From Deltaproteobacteria bacterium (GTDB lineage: Bacteria; Desulfobacterota; Syntrophia; Syntrophales; JAAYKM01), in NCBI GenBank assembly GCA_019136935.1, contig JAGVTI010000054.1, forward strand, positions 1 to 10,802: a stretch of DNA of 10,802 nt, in the 5' to 3' direction. A program made the translations under genes and the position numbers. The notes beneath the pieces were generated by a model. That model made no database searches. It worked only from the letters and a program-made list of their open reading frames with translations, and was not told the DNA's origin. Of the stretch, positions 7,412 to 10,802 are shown piece after piece. Every line of letters begins with the position of its first letter. Position 1 is the first letter of the stretch.

Positions 7412-8017
7412 ATGAAGAATCATCTCTCCCGGTTTTCGGGTGCAATCGGCCTGGTCATTCTAATCCTGGTCTGGACAGGAAGTGCCTTCGCCCTGTCCGA
7501 TGCCTATAAGAACAACATCTATTCCCCAGGATTGCTGAAGCCCGTGGACAGCGTCCTCAAGGTCAAGGTCGGCGGCCCGGCACCCGATTTCACCCTGCCG
7601 GCCGTCAACGGAAAGCGGGTGTCCCTCAGCCAGTTCCGGGGCAAGAAAAACGTCGTTTTGTCTTTTGTCCCCGCCGCCTGGACACCTGTCTGCTCCGACC
7701 AGTGGCCCGGTTACAACATGATCCAGGATATCTTCGACGACCATGATGCCGTTCTTCTGGGAATCACGGTGGATAATATTCCCACCCTTTATTCCTGGAC
7801 GAACCAGATGGGACAGCTCTGGTTCCCCGTTCTGTCGGATTTCTGGCCTCATGGAAAGGTCGCCCGGACCTACGGCATCCTGAGATCGGACGGCGTTGCG
7901 GAACGAGCCCTTTTCGTTATCGACAAAAAGGGAATCATCCGTTACATTGATGTGCATAATATCAACCAGAGGCCGCCTCTCGAAGCCCTGGTGGATGAAC
8001 TGGATAAGCTCCGCTAG
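7412..8017 (+). CDS. Exported one-cysteine peroxiredoxin-like protein (AhpC/TSA, redoxin family)
   Basis: A periplasmic peroxiredoxin-like protein of 201 residues. It has a signal peptide (1-27, cleavage near AFA-LSD), then the family entry [20 protein letters not shown] (53-72). The active-site motif PxxxTxxC is intact: P87, T91 and the peroxidatic C94 in VPAAWTPVC. The conserved arginine is R165 in [12 protein letters not shown]94 is the only cysteine in the whole protein, so it cannot form an intramolecular disulfide and needs an external reductant. The exported CPYC thioredoxin-like protein encoded 11 nt upstream is the obvious candidate. GGAGG at 7400-7405 overlaps the end of that gene, consistent with one transcript. 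Alternative roles, such as a non-peroxidase thiol protein, are possible since substrate cannot be read from the sequence. Confidence 0.9.
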   Translation: MKNHLSRFSGAIGLVILILVWTGSAFALSDAYKNNIYSPGLLKPVDSVLKVKVGGPAPDFTLPAVNGKRVSLSQFRGKKNVVLSFVPAAWTPVCSDQWPGYNMIQDIFDDHDAVLLGITVDNIPTLYSWTNQMGQLWFPVLSDFWPHGKVARTYGILRSDGVAERALFVIDKKGIIRYIDVHNINQRPPLEALVDELDKLR

Positions 8018-8043
8018 GCCGAACGGCGGGCGTGACTGCATGC

Positions 8044-8079
8044 TCGAAACCGGATGCGAAGAAGTCTCGCGGGTTTCGA
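8044..8079 (+). repeat. Extended stem-loop between the peroxiredoxin and peptidase genes
   Basis: TCGAAACC (8044-8051) pairs with GGTTTCGA (8072-8079), and inside it GCGA (8056-8059) pairs with TCGC (8067-8070) around a 7-nt loop. This gives 12 base pairs with a small internal loop. No T run follows, so a classical intrinsic terminator is unlikely. It may protect an mRNA end or attenuate transcription into the peptidase gene. A possible ATG at 8054 lies inside the stem, one more reason to prefer the later peptidase start. Confidence 0.45.
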
Positions 8080-8176
8080 TGAGAATAAATATAGGTTCGG
8101 GCCGTCATCCGAGCAGGGAGGAGATTTTCCTTTCTCTCTGATTTCGCGCCGGACGATTGGAGGGAATCCCGACGAA

Positions 8177-8896
8177 ATGCATCGGATTCTTTCTCTTTTT
8201 TTAATTGTCCCGCTGGGATGGGTTTTCTGCCCGCCCGTTTACGGGGGAAATTTCCTCACCCATCAGACGGAACATTTTACCCTGACCTATACGGCCCAGG
8301 ATAAAAGAATCGTTGATCGCCTTCTCCCGGAAATCGAAGAAATCAGGGGAAAAATCATTGCCGACACGGGGAAGGATTTTCGAGGGAAAACGGCCGTTCT
8401 CATCGCTCCAACCATCGAATCCTTTCGGAAACTCCAGGCAGGAAACGGAGAAATCCCCCTGTGGGCCGCAGGGGTTGCCTACCCGGAAAGCAACCTGATT
8501 ATCCTGCGCTCCCCTTTTTCCGTTAAGGCCGGTCATCCTGACCCGGTGGAAATTTTCGCCCATGAACTGACCCACGTCGCCATCGGCCGGGCCCTGCCGG
8601 AAAAGAAAGTACCCTTTTGGCTTGGGGAAGGCCTGGCCATGTACGAATCGCGGGAATGGGATTTCTCCCGGACGGCGGTCCTCATCCGGGCAGTCCTGAC
8701 GGATACCCTGATCCCCCTGTCACGATTGACGACCGATTTCCCTTCCGAAAGGGACCGGGCGGAACTCGCCTATGCGGAAAGTTTCCTGTTCGTCTCTTTT
8801 CTCATCAACCACATCGGACGGAATGCCTTTCACCGTTACTCGAACACGAATGGCTTGCTTACCTTAAATTACGCATCTCCTGGTTTCCGGTCTTAA
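8177..8896 (+). CDS. Exported HExxH metallopeptidase (gluzincin, MA clan), frameshifted near its 3' end
   Basis: From ATG 8177 the frame encodes 239 residues with a signal peptide (1-23, near VYG-GNF). The zinc motif is H129-E-L-T-H133 in IFAHELTHVAIGRAL, with the third ligand E151 in FWLGEGLAMYES; this matches the 'peptidase MA-like' gluzincins often seen in deltaproteobacteria. Family members usually end in a membrane helix and a basic tail. Here the frame loses that resemblance after NAFHR (216-220) and stops after 19 unrelated residues, whereas another frame from about 8836 encodes the expected end. An upstream in-frame ATG at 8054 would bury the signal peptide and lies in a hairpin; GGAGGG at 8159-8164 supports 8177, though with 12-nt spacing. 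The catalytic domain is intact, so an unanchored active enzyme is possible. It may equally be a decaying gene or a sequencing error. Confidence 0.8.
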   Translation: MHRILSLFLIVPLGWVFCPPVYGGNFLTHQTEHFTLTYTAQDKRIVDRLLPEIEEIRGKIIADTGKDFRGKTAVLIAPTIESFRKLQAGNGEIPLWAAGVAYPESNLIILRSPFSVKAGHPDPVEIFAHELTHVAIGRALPEKKVPFWLGEGLAMYESREWDFSRTAVLIRAVLTDTLIPLSRLTTDFPSERDRAELAYAESFLFVSFLINHIGRNAFHRYSNTNGLLTLNYASPGFRS

Positions 8897-9033
8897 CGAG
8901 TGCGACAGCCCTGTGGTTTGTCGCCACGATCATTTTTATCACCGGTTACATGAGAAAGCGAAAACAGGGCCTGGTCACCCTCAGACGCTGGGAGGAGGAA
9001 GAAGGTCCTGTCCATGGATCAAAAGAACAGTGA
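8836..9033 (+). pseudogene. C-terminal membrane-anchor segment of the metallopeptidase, out of frame
   Basis: In the frame starting at 8836 the sequence reads LLEHEWLAYLKLRISWFPVL, then a hydrophobic helix (LWFVATIIFITGY) and a basic-acidic tail (MRKRKQGLVTLRRWEEEE), ending at TGA 9031-9033. This is what I expect at the end of this peptidase family: a WL-yL-R-SW block, a transmembrane helix and an RRWEEE-like tail. No start codon with a ribosome site precedes it, so it is not a separate gene. Joining it to the upstream part at about 8836 needs a frame change. The joined product would still be roughly 25-30 residues short between the two halves compared with my memory of homologues. Confidence 0.65.
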
Positions 9034-9042
9034 GGTATTATC

Positions 9043-10137
9043 ATGGGATTTAAATGCGGCATCATCGGTCTTCCCAACGTCGGGAAATCAACTATTTTCA
9101 ACGCCCTGACGGCGGCCTGCGCGGAAGTGGCCAATTACCCCTTCTGTACCATCGAACCGAATATCGGTATGGTCCCCGTTCCGGACAAACGGCTGGACGC
9201 CATTGCCCGGTTGATCCAACCGCAGAAAGTCACGCCGACAACCATGGAATTTGTCGACATCGCCGGCCTGGTTCAAGGCGCGAGCCGCGGAGAGGGTCTG
9301 GGAAATAAATTTCTCGGCCATATCCGCGAGGTGGACGCCGTGGTCCACATTGTCCGCTGCTTCGAAGACCCCAACGTGGCTCACGTCGACGGTTCCGTCG
9401 ATCCCATACGGGATATGGATATCGTGCAGATGGAGTTGATCCTTGCCGATCTGGAAACCATCGAAAGAAGGATCGAGAAAACGGACAGGCTCGCCAAAGT
9501 CGGCGATAAGACCGCCCGCAAATTCATGGAAGTATACCAGCTCATCCGGGAGGGACTGGGTAAGGGGATTCCGGTCATCCATCTCGAAAAACACGACGAT
9601 TTCGACGAGGCCGTACAGGATCTGGACCTGATTACAGCCAAGAAGATGCTCATCGTGGCCAATGTCAGTGAAGCAATTCTGAAAGGCAACGGGGAAATCC
9701 TGCGGGCCCTGGAGGAAAAGGCCGCCGGGGAAGGTTCCCGGGTCATTTCCATCTGCGGCGACCTGGAAGCGGAAATCGCCGAATTGCCTGCCGATGAGCG
9801 GGCCGAATTTCTGAAGGACATGGAACTGCAGGAATCGGGACTGGAGAAGCTCATCCATGCCGGATACGGCCTCCTGGACCTGATCACCTTTTACACAACC
9901 GTCGGCACCGAACTACGGGCATGGACCATTCCGCGGGGAACCAAGGCCCCCCAGGCCGCGGGAAAAATTCACACGGACATGGAAAGGGGATTCATCCGGG
10001 CGGAAATCGTTCATTACGACGATTTTATCCAACTGGGTGGAATGGCCGCCGCCAGAGAAAGCGGCCGTCTTCATTCCGAAGGGAAAGATTACAGAATCCA
10101 GGACGGAGATATCGCCCATATTCGTTTCAATGTCTGA
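9043..10137 (+). CDS. ychF: Redox-regulated ATPase/GTPase YchF (OLA1 family)
   Basis: A near-universal Obg-family P-loop NTPase that associates with ribosomes and prefers ATP. The 364 residues equal the usual length (E. coli YchF has 363). G1 is GLPNVGKST (9-17), G3 is DIAGL (72-76), and the place of the GTPase NKxD motif is taken by NVSE (207-210), the change linked to ATP preference. A coiled-coil insertion occupies about 130-165, and the C-terminal TGS domain (about 280-364) ends in the typical DGDIAHIRFNV. The ATG at 9043 has GAGG at 9032-9035, overlapping the stop of the peptidase tail frame. This supports the idea that the peptidase originally ended there and was translated just ahead of ychF. 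The gene appears intact. Confidence 0.97.
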   Translation: MGFKCGIIGLPNVGKSTIFNALTAACAEVANYPFCTIEPNIGMVPVPDKRLDAIARLIQPQKVTPTTMEFVDIAGLVQGASRGEGLGNKFLGHIREVDAVVHIVRCFEDPNVAHVDGSVDPIRDMDIVQMELILADLETIERRIEKTDRLAKVGDKTARKFMEVYQLIREGLGKGIPVIHLEKHDDFDEAVQDLDLITAKKMLIVANVSEAILKGNGEILRALEEKAAGEGSRVISICGDLEAEIAELPADERAEFLKDMELQESGLEKLIHAGYGLLDLITFYTTVGTELRAWTIPRGTKAPQAAGKIHTDMERGFIRAEIVHYDDFIQLGGMAAARESGRLHSEGKDYRIQDGDIAHIRFNV

Positions 10138-10148
10138 CCTGGGGATAA

Positions 10149-10171
10149 CCCGCCGGCCTGTGACCGGCGGG
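10149..10171 (+). terminator. GC-rich hairpin just after ychF
   Basis: CCCGCCGG (10149-10156) pairs perfectly with CCGGCGGG (10164-10171) across a 7-nt loop, 11 nt after the ychF stop. The stem is strong, but an A-rich stretch follows instead of a T run, so it is not a standard intrinsic terminator. It may stabilise the ychF mRNA 3' end or act as a terminator with a factor. Confidence 0.45.
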
Positions 10172-10187
10172 AACTTGAAAATAAAGA

Positions 10188-10228
10188 AGGTGGATGGCAA
10201 AAGGGGGGAACCAGAAAGCCATCCACCT
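10188..10228 (+). repeat. Inverted repeat, copy 1 of a duplicated hairpin element
   Basis: AGGTGGATGGC (10188-10198) pairs perfectly with GCCATCCACCT (10218-10228), 11 bp, with a 19-nt purine-rich loop containing a run of six G. It is related to the hairpin at 10288-10322: the arms share GGTGGA-GG and CC-TCCACCT, and TATA-like sequence follows both. Confidence 0.75.
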
Positions 10229-10236
10229 ATATAAAA

Positions 10237-10268
10237 CTGAAAAGGATATTGGGGCAAATCCTTTTCAG
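10237..10268 (+). repeat. Inverted repeat between the two related hairpins
   Basis: CTGAAAAGGAT (10237-10247) pairs perfectly with ATCCTTTTCAG (10258-10268), 11 bp, across a 10-nt loop containing four G. Two more pairs can form outside it if one G bulges. No T run follows. Its sequence is unrelated to the flanking pair of hairpins. Confidence 0.7.
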
Positions 10269-10287
10269 GTTGACCCGGAGGGGGGGC

Positions 10288-10322
10288 GGTGGACGGAAAG
10301 GAGAGTTAAGGAACCGTCCACC
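10288..10322 (+). repeat. Inverted repeat, copy 2 of the duplicated hairpin element
   Basis: GGTGGACGG (10288-10296) pairs perfectly with CCGTCCACC (10314-10322), 9 bp, with a 17-nt purine-rich loop holding two GGA triplets. Relative to copy 1, one base pair changed from T:A to C:G on both arms together, so pairing was kept. Confidence 0.75.
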
Positions 10323-10388
10323 TGTTATATCCGTTTCATCGAAAAACGCCCGCGATCAATCTCCTTCAATATCGCAATCCTCTCTCAG

Positions 10389-10413
10389 TCCGGATCGCAT
10401 CCGGAGCGTTTTT
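10389..10413 (+). terminator. Hairpin followed by five T
   Basis: TCCGGAT (10389-10395) pairs with ATCCGGA (10399-10405) across a 3-nt loop, and TTTTT follows at 10409-10413. This is a plausible short intrinsic terminator on the + strand. It lies over 250 nt after ychF with no gene between, so it would end either a long ychF 3' tail or an independent RNA covering the upstream hairpins. Confidence 0.5.
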
Positions 10414-10802
10414 CAGTCTTCTTTGAGGTCATCATGTCCAGGGTTATGATTTACCTTATTATGAGCAATATGAATGCCAACTTCGAAAATTCTTCTTTCA
10501 GACCGCCTCGAAATGAAAATAAAAAAACTTTTTGTTCGCACAATATACTAATTTCATACAATATTTTATTTTAACCCGAGAACTTCTTTTCTCCGTTTCA
10601 ATCCCCGCACATGCCCTGTTCGCATCAGAGATCGCCCCACGATTTGTGCGAATTACGAACATATTCTGCGATTTCCGCCACAAAGAGGCTGCACCAAGGC
10701 AACGCAAAGAATGTGCATCTTTCGCACTAAAGTGCAGGGGGCGCACGAATTCTGCCTGTCCAGGATTATTGATCCTGTACTCGTTTTTGTTCCCGAATCA
10801 AT
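10414..10802. other. AT-rich intergenic region with TTCGCAC-like boxes
   Basis: No convincing gene is seen. Base composition shifts to AT-rich from about 10440 to 10580. TTCGCAC occurs at 10535-10541 and 10721-10727 and in reverse (GTGCGAA) at 10646-10652, with a near copy TTCGCAT at 10619-10625. TTCGCACAA at 10535-10543 is exactly mirrored by TTGTGCGAA at 10644-10652. TATACT at 10544-10549 is a good -10 candidate right beside the first box, though no clear -35 is seen. CAGGAT (10761-10766) and ATCCTG (10772-10777) form a small hairpin followed by TTTTT at 10784-10788. The region most likely controls a gene beyond the window. Confidence 0.4.

Noticed and set aside
8054..8176. N-terminal extension of the metallopeptidase from ATG 8054
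   Set aside because: It would place 41 polar residues before a clear signal peptide, and the ATG lies inside a hairpin. The start at 8177 with GGAGGG upstream fits better.
9088..9858. 256-residue minus-strand reading frame opposite ychF
   Set aside because: ychF is certain on the + strand; the frame is open only because of codon bias.
10188..10322. CRISPR array or tandem guanidine/c-di-GMP riboswitch
   Set aside because: There are only two related copies, which are hairpins rather than repeats with unique spacers. Known riboswitch core motifs were not seen and no gene follows within range.
10194..10574. 126-residue plus-strand reading frame across the hairpin cluster
   Set aside because: It runs through three perfect inverted repeats and low-complexity sequence. 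There is no ribosome site and no protein-like pattern.
10498..10746. 82-residue minus-strand reading frame in the final intergenic region
   Set aside because: Its composition is unlike the neighbouring genes, it shows no recognisable motif, and it crosses the AT-rich box region.

Overview
The window reads as chromosomal DNA from a Gram-negative, moderately GC-rich bacterium. The mix of genes (tandem ABC-2 permeases, a MoxR/CoxE-type pair, two exported redoxins, an exported gluzincin, YchF) and the protein flavour suggest an anaerobic deltaproteobacterium (Desulfobacterota, perhaps Syntrophales-like). That placement is an inference from general resemblance, not from a search. Every convincing gene is on the + strand; the long minus-strand reading frames are shadows.

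Layout: (1) 1-1393, the end of one ABC-2 permease and a complete second one, a tandem pair that probably forms one exporter. (2) 1407-2489, a protein I do not recognise, with a glycine-rich conserved N-terminal half and a C-terminal half resembling a PD-(D/E)XK nuclease fold whose catalytic acid is replaced by His. (3) 2544-4491, pncA and pncB, two consecutive steps of NAD salvage (nicotinamide to nicotinate to nicotinate mononucleotide). (4) 4492-4726, a gap with one weak terminator-like hairpin. (5) 4727-6779, a MoxR-type AAA+ ATPase and a VWA/CoxE-like protein, 10 nt apart. (6) 6834-8017, a secreted thioredoxin-like protein with CPYC and a secreted one-cysteine peroxiredoxin-like protein, probably reductant and oxidant partners in the periplasm. 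(7) 8177-9033, an exported HExxH metallopeptidase whose C-terminal membrane anchor lies in another frame: a frameshift, probably with an internal deletion. (8) 9043-10137, the conserved P-loop NTPase YchF.

The last 665 bases (10138-10802) hold no convincing gene but are not featureless. Five perfect inverted repeats follow ychF. Two of them (10188-10228 and 10288-10322) are related copies whose stems differ by a compensatory T:A to C:G change, and the last hairpin (10389-10405) is followed by five T. This looks like a structured transcript or a duplicated palindromic element. Further on the DNA becomes AT-rich and carries several TTCGCAC-like boxes, likely the control region of a gene beyond the window.

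No CRISPR array, tRNA, rRNA, insertion sequence or recognisable defence cassette was seen. The best candidates for something undescribed are the 360-aa protein at 1407-2489 and the hairpin cluster at 10149-10413.
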